Shown here: one piece after another, positions 23,540 to 35,414 of the stretch
Layout: every line of letters starts with the position of its first letter
Numbering within the stretch: position 1 is the stretch's first letter
Assembly (NCBI GenBank): GCA_022605955.1
Contig: JAKCOZ010000040.1
Coordinates: 248,001-312,000, forward strand
Direction: 5' to 3'
Length of the DNA: 64,000 bases
From: Rallus limicola
Lineage: Eukaryota > Chordata > Aves > Gruiformes > Rallidae
Notes under the pieces: model-generated
What the model was told of the DNA's origin: nothing
What the model saw: only the letters and a program-made list of their open reading frames with translations
The model's database searches: none
Translations under genes and position numbers: made by a program

Positions 23540-24018
23540 GCTGTGTTCAGTTCTGGGTTCCCTGGGATCAAACAGACAGAGATCTCCTGGACAGAGGATG
23601 CTGAAGGGCCTGGAGCATCTCCCCTGTGAGGAAAGGCTGAGGGAGCTGGGGCTGTTCAGCCTGGAGAGAAGAAGACTAAGGGGGGACCTGATGAATGGTT
23701 CTCACTATCTGAAGGGTGGGATGCAGGGGACATGGGCAGCCCCTTGTCAGTGTCTGTGGGGACAGGACAAGGGGCAATGGCTGCAAGTTAGAGCAGAGGA
23801 AGTTGCAGCCCAAGCTGGGGCAGAACTTTTCCCCAGGGAGGGTGAGGGAGCCCTGGGCCAGGCTGCCCAGGGGGGTGTGGAGTCTCCATCTCTGGAGAGA
23901 TTCCAGCCCCGTCTGGACACCGCCCTGTGCAATCTGAGCTGGGGAGCTGCTTTGGCAGGGGGTTGGACCCCATGGGCTCTGGAGGGCCTTTCCCACCCCT
24001 GGGATTCTGGGATTCTGT
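23540..24018 (+). mobile_element. CR1 LINE copy, group B
   Basis: Plus orientation. It begins GTGTTCAGTTCTGGGTTCCC (5' truncation) and ends with the tail GGGATTCTGGGATTCTG. The frame 23598-24053 reads [20 protein letters not shown], then loses the CR1 protein pattern at [16 protein letters not shown], as in every group B copy. A short deletion relative to sister copies (CTGGACAGAGGATGC for CTGGAGAGAGTCCAGAGGAG...) lies near 23590. Confidence 0.92.
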
Positions 24019-24647
24019 CAAAGCTCTGCAGTGCTCCATATGCCATTAAATAAGGAGGGACAGTGGCTGGGATGGTGACAGGGAAGATGGCTCAGGTGCT
24101 GATCCTGGCTCTCAGAGGAGATGGCACATACATTACTACCTTGGAGTTACAGCTCCATGGGGTACTGGGGCAGCTGGAGCAAGCAGGGCTTTGTATCGTG
24201 TCGCTGTGAAAGAAATTTGTGGTTTGGCACTTGCAGTTGTCAACAGTAAAGAATTTTCATGGATCAGTTCCAAAATCTGCATAAATATTTCTTGCCATCA
24301 CCCCCCTTTCCTCTCCAAGTCCCCAAGTACAAAGAAACCCCCCAATTCCACTGGAACACTGTTTCTCTGCCCCATGGAGCTGCTCACGGCGGGTTTGGGG
24401 AACACACAGAGCCTGTGGGAAGGATCGAAACAACAGCTCTGCTGATGCAAGGCGGTTTGTTTCCAGGAGAATATTGCTCTGCTGGCAGGAGAGGACACGT
24501 ACAGCTGGACCAGGGCCCACGGGTGGAAGGGGCCGGGATACCAGACTGCAGAGGTGAGTGTGAACAGGAGGCAGAGGCTGGGAGGGGATTCACTTCCACG
24601 CTTGAGCCCAAGGGTATAATTGCACAACTCTTCAGCTACAATAAGGA
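24019..24647. other. Single-copy non-coding stretch
   Basis: About 630 bp between a plus-strand and a minus-strand CR1. Frames open here only because they run on into the GC-rich CR1 at 24648. No domain or splice-bounded exon is recognised. Confidence 0.5.
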
Positions 24648-25248
24648 TCATAGAATCATAGAATGGCATGGGTTGGAAAGGACCCCAAGGAGCACAGAGC
24701 TCCAACCCCCTGCCACAGGCAGGGACACCAACCTCCAGGCCTGGAGCTACACAAGGTTGCCCAGGGCCCCAGCCAACCTGGCCTTCAACACCCCCAGGCA
24801 CAGGGCACCCACCCCCTCTCTGGGCAGCCCCTGCCAGCCCCTCACCACTCTCTCTGCACAGAACTTCCCCCTCAGATCTCCTCTCCCCCTTCCCTCCTCC
24901 AGCTTCACTCCAGCCCCCTTGTCCTGCCAGGCTCTGCCCTTGAACAAGCTGATTCCCCTCCTGTTCCTCTGCTCCCTTCAGGGACTGGCAGGCTGCAATG
25001 AGGTCCCCCCACAGCCTTCTCTTCTCCAGGCTGACCCAGCCCAGCTCCCTCAGCCTCTCTCCAGAGGGGAGCTGCTCCAGCCCTCTGAGCATCTCTGGGG
25101 CTCCTCTGACCCCTCTCCAACAGCCCCACATCTCTCTTGTCCTGGGGCCCCAGCTCTGGACACAGGACTCCAGCTGGGGCCTCCCCAGGGCAGAGCAGAG
25201 AGGGACAATCCCCTCCCTGTCCCTGCTGCCACCCCTCTGCTGATGCAG
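24648..25248 (-). mobile_element. CR1 LINE copy, group A, long
   Basis: The tail TCATAGAATCATAGAATGGC is at 24648. About 600 bp extend to GCTGATGCAGGAG near 25248. Frames are open right across the element in both directions (390 codons plus, 24259-25431; 342 codons minus, 24298-25326). The minus frame carries the ORF2-like RPQLESCVQSWGPRTREMWG and [20 protein letters not shown]. The plus frame is antisense CR1. Neither resembles a host gene. Confidence 0.92.
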
Positions 25249-26590
25249 GAGATGAAAGGAGTAAGATTTGCATCTGCTCTGGTGTCTGCTACAGGTCTTC
25301 TTTTCTGCATTTTTCTGGGGGTACATCTGCCTTCCCCAGCCTTAAAGACTGGACTTTCAAAGATGCTCTGGCTCCACAGCAACTTTGAAGAGCTGGCCTC
25401 CGATCTGGGGCTACTGGAGGCAAGAAAGTGAAATAGGTTCTTTCTGCAGGGGATGGAATAATTACAAAAAAAAAAATAAAAATCACTTCATGTTTTCTCC
25501 ACACTTCTGAGGAAAGGAAATGTTGTCTTTTGAAGCAGAAGTGTGGAAAGAGGCAGGCAGAGGGGTGGAAAGGGAGGAGCAGGATGTCAAGGGAAGGTTA
25601 CAGAGCTGATAGCACTGGCAGCATGCCCCCAGCCCAGCTCTGACACATGAAAGAGGATTTTATCCAGCTTGAACACATTGCCTGCAGCCTCGGTGCAGAT
25701 CACGCGGATTAATGGCTTGAAATTAAACCTCTGCTCATGCAAAAGAGCAGTGTGAGTTTCCAGCAGAACGTTTCTCTCCTGGCAGGAGAAAGCAACTGCC
25801 GTGTGGCATTTGCACAGGGGGGCTGCTGGTGGGGAGGCAGCTACGGCAGAGCAACTAAATCATCCCGTTCCCAGCTGCGGGAATATTTCTTCTCACTGCA
25901 TGTTCCAGCTGAGCTGCCCTGACTCCTGCTGCAATGGCTGAAACTCAGTGAAGATGAACAAATCAAGAAGTGCCTGCTCTGAGCTCTCACCCGGCTGCCA
26001 GACCCGCTCTACCCAAACCAGGATTAAAACAAGATGAGTCTTCAAATGCCGAGATGCTCAAGAGCTTCACCTCTTTCTGCTCTGCTGATGCTAATGCTTC
26101 CTGGAGCAATAAGGCCACAAGAGAAAGAGTAACTGCTCTACACAGCATACAACAACTATCAGGCTGGAGTTGGAGTAACCCAGCTGTGTCCTCGTGCTAA
26201 TACAGGTCAGCTTTTTTCCCCCAGTAATTGCAGCAATAGCTACCTACAACTCCCTGGATGCACCAAAGGCTGGTAGGTTGATAGCTCAGCAATTACTGCA
26301 ACCCAAAAGGGTGTTTGCCTGTCATGACTAGTGACACAATCACATTGGTGGTACTGCCAATACCATCACTCACCTCTGTCCCTGTCCACAGTGCCCAGGT
26401 CAGAGCAGCAACCAAGAGACAGGGAGAAAGGGGGATGAGACTTGTTTTTTCCAGTCCAGAGAAAGACAGGGTGAAGGATGTAAAGAGTATACAGGTTTGT
26501 CCTTACTGAACACTGAAAGGGTCTCCAGGCAGCACAGACTGTAATGCAAAGCTCTATCAGCTCTTCTGTAGTTAAATTGAGACCTTAATG
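25249..26590. other. Single-copy non-coding stretch
   Basis: A-rich run at 25464-25482. A short AT-rich piece with GGATTAATGG near 25705 may be a homeodomain (OTX/PITX-like GGATTA) site. An inverted repeat lies at 26222-26298. No exon is seen. Confidence 0.5.
26222..26298. repeat. Imperfect inverted repeat able to form a hairpin
   Basis: Arms 26222-26247 and 26273-26298 pair through a 10-bp outer stem (CAGTAATTGC with GCAATTACTG) and a 6-bp inner stem (ACCTAC with GTAGGT). They are separated by a 10-nt mismatched region with AGCT on both sides. The terminal loop is 25 nt. No known RNA family is recognised. Confidence 0.6.
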
Positions 26591-26918
26591 GGCTCTACAG
26601 CTCCCTGGAAGGAGGGTGTAGTGAGGCAGGGCTTGGTCTCATCTCCCTAGTGACTAGTGATAGGACAAGAGGGAATGGTCCCAAGTTGCACAGGGAAAGT
26701 TTAGATTGGAGATTAGGAAACATTTCTTCACTGAAAAAGGGGTGAAGCATTGGACCAGTCTGCCCAGAGAGGTGGTGAAGTCACCATCCCTTGGGGAGGG
26801 TCAAAACCAGCTAGACACAGTGCTTCAAGAGATGTTTTAGTGGTTCAGTGGGGTAAGGCTAATGGTTGGGCTTGATGATCTTGAAGGTCTTTTCTAACTT
26901 TGATGATTCTGTCATTCT
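26591..26918 (+). mobile_element. CR1 LINE fragment, older subfamily, 3' end
   Basis: Plus orientation. It follows the common avian CR1 3' layout: GTGATAGGACAAGAGGGAAT, GGAGATTAGGAAACATTTCT, CTGCCCAGAGAGGTGGTGAA, GGCTTGATGATCTTGAAGGT, then a TGATGATTCTGTCATTCT tail. The substitution load is clearly higher than in groups A and B. Confidence 0.9.
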
Positions 26919-27293
26919 AAAGTAGAAGGTGAGCAGTAGGAGACAGAGGGGAAGGTGCCGACCCAACCCACTGAAGCAGCTGCATGGACCTTTCCACAGG
27001 CTGATGACCCCAGAGACGCTGCCTCCAGCAAGACAGGAATTTTGATTACTTCTTTTTTTAGCTCATGTGAAGCATCTCTAAACCCCAGCAATAAGTACAA
27101 CACCATGCACAGTCCCAAGCACTGGAAGCAGGAGCCCAGTTTCTCTTTCCCTTGCACAAAAGTATAAAACATCTCCCCAGAAGCCCAGGGTGGAAGTCCA
27201 ACCTGTGCACCTCAACTCCCCCTCCTGCTGTTGTGTGTCAGGCCACCCAACGAGCCCGGCTGAGGTATCTGAAAATAACTGTAGGGTATTGGT
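26919..27293. other. Unique spacer between two plus-strand CR1 copies
   Basis: About 375 bp with no recognised gene or repeat. Confidence 0.5.
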
Positions 27294-27889
27294 AAGAGAG
27301 ACAATGGGATCCTGGGGGGCATCAGGAGGAGTGTGGGCAGCAGGTGACAGGAGGGGATCCTCCCCCTCTGCTCTGCCCTGCTCAGGCCCCAGCTGGAGTG
27401 TTGTGTCCAGTGCTGGGCTCCCTGGGATCAACCAGACAGGGATCTCCTGGAGAGAGTCCAGGGGAGGGACAGGGAGATGCTGAAGGGCCTGGAGCATCTC
27501 CCCTGTGAGGAAAGGCTGAGGGAGCTGGGGCTGTTCAGCCTGGAGAGAAGAAGACGAAGGGGGGACCTGATGAATGGTTCTCACTATCTGAAGGGTGGGA
27601 TGCAGGGGACATGGGCAGCCCCTTGTCAGTGTCTGTGGGGACAGGACAAGGGGCAATGGCTGCAAGTTAGAGCAGAGGAAGTTCCAGCCCAAGCTGGGGC
27701 AGAACTTTTCCCCAGGGAGGGTGAGGAAGCCCTGGGCCAGGCTGCCCAGGGGGGTGTGGAGTCTCCATCTCTGGAGAGATTCCAGCCCCGTCTGGACACC
27801 GCCCTGTGCAATCTGAGCTGGGGAGCTGCTTTGGCAGGGGGTTGGACCCCATGGGCTCTGGAGGGCCCTTCCAACCCCTGGGGTTCTGT
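27294..27889 (+). mobile_element. CR1 LINE copy, group B
   Basis: Starts at AGAGAGACAATGGGATCCTG (5' truncation inside the post-RT part of ORF2) and ends CCTGGGGTTCTG with a degenerate single-octamer tail. The frame 27477-27914 is the standard group B frame. It lies in the same orientation as 23540-24018, with about 3.3 kb between them. Confidence 0.92.
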
Positions 27890-28499
27890 ATTTAAAACAA
27901 CTTTGGGTTCATAGATTGTGAGGTGGCTGTGCCTGTGACATGCTCTCGCTGCAGAAGAAATAAGAAGCTCTTGCTGCTCAGGAGCCGAATCCCAAAGGCA
28001 AGAAGCAACTGCAGGCTCTATTTAACAGGAAGAAATGTCTAATAAGGAAGAACACACATGATCATTTGGACGCAGTTAAAAGTGTTTTAACAGCTTTCCC
28101 CAAAACACGATTTTTGCCCAAGGCTGACAGATTTTCTCTTCTTGTCAGACACAGGAACAACAAAGCAGCCTGGGAGAGAGGAGGCTCCAGCTCTGTGAAC
28201 CTGCAGACATGACTCTCCTGTGCCTTACGCCAGCGACACCGAGAGCGACTCTGCTTTTTCAGCCCCGACTGGTTTGATTCTGATCCCACATCACAGTGAA
28301 GCTGCAAATGTCTTTTTGCCTTTCCATAGAAAATTAAAAAAAACCCCACCCTATTTCTGCCTCATGTCTTGTGTTTTCTCTTAGCACCCTCCATCTGAGG
28401 TGCCTGTTGAGAGGAGCCACGTGGCCAGCACAGCTCCGTGAGCACCATGACGGGGCTCTGTCCGCTCCCTCCTCCTCTCCACCGGCTGGGATGCAGTCA

Positions 28500-28720
28500 G
28501 ATGCAGTTTTGTTATGATTACTTTAATTTTGCTTTCATCAAAACCAGATGAAAACCCTTCCCCAGAGGCTATTGGCAAGGGTAGAAATGGGAAACGCAGA
28601 CGAGTGGTATCTACTAATAATTACACTGCATTTCCCAGCCAGTGGTTCCCAGTTGCACCGCGGAGCCACGCAAGCCAAGATGATGCATCTCAGGATGATG
28701 CCTGGGTTGGGTGTTGCTGT
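28500..28720. promoter_or_regulatory. Candidate conserved non-coding element
   Basis: Contains GATTACTTTAATTTTGC, a GCTATTGGCAAGG block (inverted CCAAT plus an NFI half site), CTACTAATAATTACACTGC and a local rise of CpG (ACGCAGACGAG, CACCGCGGAG, CACGC). No repeat or coding match. The regulatory role is inferred from composition. Confidence 0.2.
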
Positions 28721-28754
28721 TTAATGCCTGGCTATCTCCTTGCTGCTCACAGTG

Positions 28755-28860
28755 GTTTGTTTGTTTGATTATTCATTGGTTTTGCGCTCCAGGGATGAGC
28801 TGGGGGGTTTGTTTGGTTGGTTTGTTTGTGCTGGGGAGGGGTGTTTGGGGTTTTTTTTTA
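28755..28860. repeat. GTTT/GGTT-rich low-complexity tract
   Basis: Two clusters of GTTT units (TGGTTTGTTTGTTTG and GGTTTGTTTGGTTGGTTTG) are followed by GGGGTTTTTTTTT. Simple-sequence DNA. Confidence 0.75.
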
Positions 28861-31491
28861 CAGATTTCATCTTTGGGATTTAGTGTTTTCCCCAATGACA
28901 GGCCTCTTTTACATCAAAAGAGGGTTTTATACCACTCTGAATTTATATACTCTGATTCTATTGACTCAATACAGCCAGACTGAGGAGGTCATCCTAAATA
29001 TTTTTCACCTTTTCCTCTTGCAGAGGGAGAATGGAATAGCAATCAAATATTTATTTTAGATCCCAGCAATCTAACACAGATGCCTCAGGTTTACCAGGGG
29101 CTTTCAAAGCCCTTCTAGATAAACTCACAGATATTTTCTTGTTTTTCCCCCTTATTGTATTTGGAAAAACATGGGCATATGCAGTCCTTTAAGAGAGGCA
29201 CTTCCCAAGCTGTTTCTGCCTGTTTCCTCTCCCTGTAAAGTTTCTTAGCACTGAGAGCATTGTCAAACCTCCCTCCATCACCACCCCCTCTTGCATTCCT
29301 CCTCCCCTCATCCCACCTTCCCTTCACTAGCAGAAGCCTCAGAACAAACAATATATCACACATTTAGCAGCTCTGGGCCATTAAAACCCAGATCTGGTAT
29401 TAGTGTTGTGGAAATGGAGAGCTTTCATTGCCACTCCAGAATGGTTTTTTATGGGTAATTGATGGGAAGCCACAGACGGCTGTTGACAGTGCAGAGAGAT
29501 TAAGCAGTTTACTGTGCAGGGGAAGCCTGGCCAGTCCATCCGCCCTGCTTCAGTGGCCAATCTCTAAAGGAATAAATGATGCTCATAAACACATCATTTT
29601 TCTCCAAATTATTATGCACTTCCTCACTACAGCATGGTCTTGCAGGCAGGGCCTGATCCAACACCCACGGTGCCCACGGGAGTCGTTCCTGCCAACCTGG
29701 CACAGATGCACAAACAGTTTAGAGTCAGGATTACTGAAGAGTGGAGGTGCCTAGGGAGGAGCTCTGTGAAATTTAGACCCTCAAATGCAAAACTGCAATT
29801 AGAAAATGCCAGGTGTTCAGTTTAAGCCTCAATGTGCTGGACCACGATGTTCCCTGGGCATCTGAAGTTGTATCTCTGTGCTCCTGATCCTAGTTGAGAG
29901 CTGACTTCAGCCTCTTCTCACTACAGACAGGAAAACAAAGCTGGAGGGACAATTACCTGCTTTTTCCAGGGTAGCCTACTTCCATGAACACCTGCAGAAC
30001 CAAATCCAAGATCTTTTCCTGCTCAGTGAAATTAACTCTGCATTTTCTAGCAGAAACACTGAGGAAGTTTTCCCACCTCCCCTTTGTCCAGCCATTGTGA
30101 AAAAAAGCTTTTAACATAATCAGACCAGAGAATGATGGAGCAGCAGAAAAAGAAAAAACAGGACTCCAGTGCTGGGTAACTGGGGCATGCAGGAAAGCAG
30201 CTCTGTTCTCTGCAGTTTTACTTTCCTGCCTTTACTGCTGCTGCTCATTTAAAGCCGTGTTAGAAATGAAAATAATCATAAGGAAAAAAATAACTGTTAT
30301 AGCTGAAGATTCAAGTGTCAGAGCAGATTTGATGGGAAGCTGGATCAGAACAGCTCTGCAGCATTTGGTGTCTGACTTATCTGTGCAGGATGGGGGTTCA
30401 CTGGGGACTTCCAGAAGTTGGGACTTGGTAGAGATTTAATGAACAAAGGAGATGAATTCAGTCTCCACAATCCTTTTTTTGCCCTTGAATTTCATGCTAT
30501 GCACTGGGCCAGAAAAAAAACTAATGATCCAAGATATAAACATTTTTATTTCCTGTCTCCAAAGCTGAACACAACTTTAACCCTTGCCCAGCAAGCATCA
30601 GCAGCTGTCAAGAATGCTTTTACGGACTTAAAGGGTAAGATCCTGGCCCTGCTGAAGTAAATGTTTGGGTTTTTTTCATTGCCTTGGGGCATTTGGGGAA
30701 AAATAGAATGAGGAAAACACCAAGGACAGAAACATAATTGTTATTAGATACTTCCCACACAGAGGATGCAGGCTGGTTGCAAGTCAGGAGGCCTGAGACA
30801 TTCAACGTGCTGGTACATCCAGACAGGACATTTGAAGTGGAATAATTAATTAATCAGGCATTGTGTCCCACAAAAGTGGGCAATCTAATGCTTTGGGTGG
30901 AATTGGGAGGGTGTTTAGAGATCATTTGAAAGTCAATACTGCTAATGGGCTCTGGTGCAATTCATCTCAGCCTAAAGTAGATGCCATCAGTTGGCGAGGT
31001 GATTCTGAGAGTCCATAAAGGCATCGGAGGGTGACTAGCTGAGATAGCCTCATACATCTGTAATGGGAGCACTCTGATGGGAGATGACAGTGGAACTAAA
31101 CCCGGGGTGGGGGATTGAACCTGATGTTGAGCAGAGAAATTATGACCACTTGAATTTGTCAGTCCCTTTTTTCTCTGTAACCACCTGCAGACCACCTACA
31201 GATGAAGGGCTTGTGCCAGTGATCATGCAACCAACCGCTTGGAAAAACATTCGTTAGGCTTGGCCAGAAGCCACAGCACTTCATTTAACCCTGAATGATG
31301 CTGCTGCTTTCACCCTTTCCCAGGCTTCTGAGGCTTTTTCAGCACATGGGAGGTTTCAGCAGCTCGCATGTGTACACATTATGGCCATCTCCCCTCCGTC
31401 TGCTGTTCTATTCTGAGATGTCTGAGAGGATGAAAGATGAAAAAAGAGCAGCCAAGTCCTTTACTTCAGTCCCAACAAGCATTGCCCTTCT

Positions 31492-32029
31492 GAGGCCCCA
31501 GCTGGAGTCCTGTGTCCAGAGCTGGGGCCCCAGGACAAGAGAGATGTGGGGCTGTTGGAGAGGGGTCAGAGGAGCCCCGGAGATGCTCAGAGGGCTGGAG
31601 CAGCTCCCCTCTGGAGAGAGGCTGAGGGAGCTGGGCTGGGTCAGCCTGGAGAAGAGAAGGCTGTGGGGGGACCTCATTGCAGCCTGCCAGTCCCTGAAGG
31701 GAGCAGAGGAACAGGAGGGGAATCAGCTTGTTCAAGGGCAGAGCCTGGCAGGACAAGGGGGCTGGAGTGAAGCTGGAGGAGGGAAGGGGGAGAGGAGATC
31801 TGAGGGGGAAGTTCTGTGCAGAGAGAGTGGGGAGGGGCTGGCAGGGGCTGCCCAGAGAGGGGGTGGGTGCCCCGTGCCTGGGGGTGTTGAAGGCCAGGTT
31901 GGCTGGGGCCCTGGGCAACCTTGTGTAGCTCCAGGCCTGGAGGTTGGTGTCCCTGCCTGTGGCAGGGGGTTGGAGCTCTGTGCTCCTTGGGGTCCCTTCC
32001 AGCCCAGACCAGGCTGGGATTCTGTGATT
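31492..32029 (+). mobile_element. CR1 LINE copy, group A
   Basis: Plus orientation. The 5' break is at GAGGCCCCAGCTGGAGTCCT and the 3' end is CAGGCTGGGATTCTGTGATT. Codons for RPQLESCVQSWGPRTREMWG and [20 protein letters not shown] are visible. An apparent 279-codon frame (31295-32134) simply joins unique upstream sequence to this element. It ends 10 bp before a G18 run. Confidence 0.92.
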
Positions 32030-32039
32030 AACAGAAGAA

Positions 32040-32057
32040 GGGGGGGGGGGGGGGGGG
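32040..32057. repeat. G18 homopolymer
   Basis: Eighteen consecutive G, ten bases downstream of a group A CR1 tail. It could fold as a G-quadruplex and is prone to length error in sequencing. Confidence 0.95.
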
Positions 32058-34022
32058 AATATACTTGTATAATTTATAATTATGTTTGCTTAATCTTTCC
32101 TGTCATGACAGGACACACAGTTGATTATTCTTAGTAGGTGCAGAATGATTTTTGACCTTAGGGATTTCTTGCTTGTAGTGCAGCCTCTGTCTCAAGCACT
32201 GAGCCCTCCCCTGCCTGTCTCAGCCAGATTCCTTTAGGAGACACAGCCCAAGTCAAGATTGAGCAGCATTTTGTTTTTGTTTACTTGGCCAATTAGGGTC
32301 AAGTTAATGAAGCATCGGGTGGAAAACAGCATCTCTTGTTACGTTGCCACAGCAGCAATTACAGTTCTCTTGAAAGAAGGTTAAGGAATTAATTGCAACG
32401 CTTCTTTAGATATAAAAAATCAGCAGAGGGTTCTGCCTTAGCTGGTTTGAGGAACTCACTAACCCATCTGGTTTTGTGGGCAACATTTCCTGACAGCACA
32501 GTGGAATGAGTTCATTCTTTATTCAGACCCTGCTGGTGTTTGAGGGAGGAGATGTGTTGGGAAGGCAGGCAGAGGCAGCAGGAAAAGTACTGGGAAGTGA
32601 TGGACATGCTTTCTGGAGCTTCTGGCCCTTGTCTGCCCAAATCTCAACAAGACTGATGGCCTGCTGAGTAAGAAATGCCTCAAGAACAGACTGAACAACT
32701 CAGAGAGCAAACTCAGGATGATCATGCCCTTCAGTGATGGTCAACTGTCTGAGGGGTGCAAACAGCTGGAGCAACTCAGAGACCCCTGCCCCATCCTCTC
32801 TCTAACCTCCTCTAGAAACCTGGGCAGCTTCTGCCACTCCACTGGAATGAAACCAGTGCAGACTTGACCCTCCCCACTCTGGGTGCAGTTTATCTCAGAT
32901 GTGGGTGTCTGATGGAGGAAATACCCCATTTCTTGATCAATGACAGCTGCTCAGCTGCTCTTATTGTACTCCCTGAACAAAGTGCTCTGTTAAATTGGAA
33001 CTTGAGCTAAGGGGCTTCCAGGTGACCCATTCTTACAGTTTCTTTTTAATTGAATAAAAAAGAGACATCCTGAAAACCCAAAAAAAATAAAACAGAAAAA
33101 AAAAAAGCATCATCTGCAGAGGTAGAAGAATCTGAAGTGCCAAGCCTAGGGACAAGGGTGGGGGTCTGGCATCTTGGGTTGCTATACCTTCAGGAAACAG
33201 GCCAGGCATGTCCCAGGAGATTCATTAAAAGCTGTTGAAAGAACCAGAATTATGCAGTGCAGGTTGATCCCCTACCCACAGAAGTTACCTGCTTGCCTGG
33301 TGATTTGAAGGACGGGACACAGGAGCAGGTGAACCTCTCTAACCTGGGGAGATTTTACAGCCAGCACTGAAGTGTCTTCAGATGAATCCCCCAAAATGCT
33401 GAGTGAGACAGTGAGAGGATCAAGCTACCTCATTTTAAACATTAAAAGTACATTGCCTAACCTGGAACATTTGCAAAAGCCTTTGTAGAGATTGGCACCA
33501 GAAAATTTTACCCTGCAGGTACCTTTAGAAGAGATGAAAAAGCTACACTGTCAGCCCTAAATCATGTTTTCCTTCTTCCATCAGTGAAGTCCCACCACAG
33601 CAGTCTTCCAGGGTCACTTAAAGCATGCTGGACACTTTCTTCACAGAGAAAACTTTAAAAACCGGGTTGGTTTGATAATGGGTATCTCTGCTCTGGATGA
33701 TTCTAACTCAAGAATGATGGAAAGAGGCATTTAGAGAGCACTAAGGACTCGCCACCTTAAAAGGAGGCTTTTTGGAACTATTTTTAGTCAGATGCCCCAA
33801 ACTGCTAGATTCTTACCCACCAATAAACACCAGTGTTGTTGCTAAGGCTGAACTTCAGTCCAAAGCCCTTGAATTTTCTGTCTGAGCCACCACAGCTACA
33901 GAGATGACATCTTCCTTTGCTCTTTGCCTTTGTGTTATGAAAGGGCTGTTTCCAAGACCCTCCTCAGTCTTCTCTTCCTGCACCCAAACATCCCCACTTT
34001 GGGGAGGGTATGAAAGGAAGCA
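32058..34022. other. Single-copy non-coding stretch, 2 kb
   Basis: An A-rich tract at 33050-33107 (AATAAAA and A11) is the only low-complexity part. Without an upstream gene-like sequence it does not qualify as a processed pseudogene tail. No exon is recognised. Confidence 0.5.
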
Positions 34023-34696
34023 GAGTCTGTGGAGAAGGACCTGGGGGTGCTGGTGGGTGACAGGGTGGCCATGAGCCAGCAGTGTGTCCTGGGGCTGAGA
34101 GAGACAATGGGATCCTGGGGGCATCAGGAGGAGTGTGGGCAGCAGGTGACAGGAGGGGATCCTCCCCCTCTGCTCTGCCCTGCTCAGACCCCACCTGGAG
34201 TGTTGTGTCCAGTGCTGGGCTCCCTGGGATCAAACAGACAGGGATCTCCTGGAGAGAGTCCAGAGGAGGGACAGGGAGATGCTGAAGGGCCTGGAGCATC
34301 TCCCCTGGGAGGAAAGGCTGAGGGAGCTGGGGGTGTTCAGCCTGGAGAGAAGAAGACTAAGGGGGGACCTGATGAATGGTTCTCACTATCTGAAGGGTGG
34401 GATGCAGGGGACATGGGCAGCCCCTTGTCAGTGTCTGTGGGGACAGGACAAGGGGCAATGGCTGCAAGTTAGAGCAGAGGAAGTTCCAGCCCAAGCTGGG
34501 GCAGAACTTTTCCCCAGGGAGGGTGAGGGAGCCCTGGGCCAGGCTGCCCAGGGGGGTGTGGAGTCTCCATCTCTGGAGAGATTCCAGCCCCGTCTGGACA
34601 CCGCCCTGTGCAATCTGAGCTGGGGAGCTGCTTTGGCAGGGGGTTGGACCCCAGGAGCTCTGGAGGGCCCTTCCCACCCCTGGGATTCTGGGATTC
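34023..34696 (+). mobile_element. CR1 LINE copy, group B, long
   Basis: Runs from GAGTCTGTGGAGAAGGACCT (encoding EKDLGVLVGDRVAMSQQCVL at 34029) to the tail GGGATTCTGGGATT. At 674 bp it is one of the longest B copies. It has the same 5' content as 7609-8372 in the opposite orientation. Frames split at the same points as in its sisters. Confidence 0.93.
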
Positions 34697-35041
34697 CCCC
34701 CCAGTCACAAACTACTGCATTAAATGAAAACGGTTCAGAGAAGCAAATGAGCAAGTGAAGTGCCACCGGGGCCAAGTGACTTCATCCAAGGCCCTTTGTA
34801 CCTATTCCTGAAGACAGTCATTAATTATCTCATCATATGCTATTTTTGCCTCATGGTCTCTGACTCAGTGCACAAGATGAACCTGACTTGGGCAGTGACG
34901 GAGGCAGCTGCCTGTAGGATTCTCTTGTGTATATAAAAAAAAAAGAAGAAGTACAATAGCATATTTGAAATGGAAGTGATGTTTTTGAGCAACCTCAGAC
35001 AATGTTCTCCCCTGCTTCCTCCTGCCACTCAGTACCTTACA
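34697..35041. other. Unique spacer between opposed CR1 copies
   Basis: About 345 bp between the tail of a plus group B copy and the tail of a minus group A copy (tail to tail). An A run lies at 34937-34945. No gene is seen. Confidence 0.5.
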
Positions 35042-35414
35042 AATCATAGAATCATAGAACCCCAGCCTGGTCTGGGTTGGGAGGGACCCCAAGGGTCACA
35101 GAGCTCCAACCCCCTGACACAGGCAGGGACACCAACCTCCAGGCCTGGAGCTACACAAGGTTGCCCAGGGCCCCAGCCAACCTGGCCTTCAACACCCCCA
35201 GGGATGGGGCACCCACCCCCTCTCTGGGCAGCCCCTGCCAGCCCCTCCCCACTCTCTCTGCACAGAACTTCCCCCTCAGATCTCCTCTCCCCCTTCCCTC
35301 CACCAGCTTCACTCCAGCCCCCTTGTCCTGCCAGGCTCTGCCCTTGAACAAGCTGATTCCCCTCCTGTTCCTCTGCTCCCTTCAGGGACTGGCAGGCTGC
35401 AATGAGGTCCCCCA
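35042..35414 (-). mobile_element. CR1 LINE copy, group A
   Basis: The tail AATCATAGAATCATAGAACC, then group A, with the 5' break after AATGAGGTCCCCCA. It lies inverted relative to 31492-32029, about 3 kb away. Confidence 0.92.

Larger units (their letters stand above)
27890..31491. other. Single-copy non-coding stretch, 3.6 kb
   Basis: No exon is recognised. It includes the candidate element at 28500-28720, a GTTT/GGTT-rich tract at 28755-28860 ending in T9, and pyrimidine-rich sequence at 29250-29330. Short A runs are at 28330-28340 and 30285-30291. Confidence 0.5.

Noticed and set aside
24259..25431. 390-codon plus-strand open frame
   Set aside because: Most of it is antisense group A CR1 with a unique-sequence start. 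The same frame recurs in other A copies, and no domain is seen.
31295..32134. 279-codon plus-strand open frame
   Set aside because: A fusion of unique sequence with a 5'-truncated group A CR1; the recognisable part is the LINE ORF2 tail.
33050..33107. A-rich tract as a processed-pseudogene tail
   Set aside because: No gene-like sequence upstream and several interruptions; better read as low-complexity DNA.
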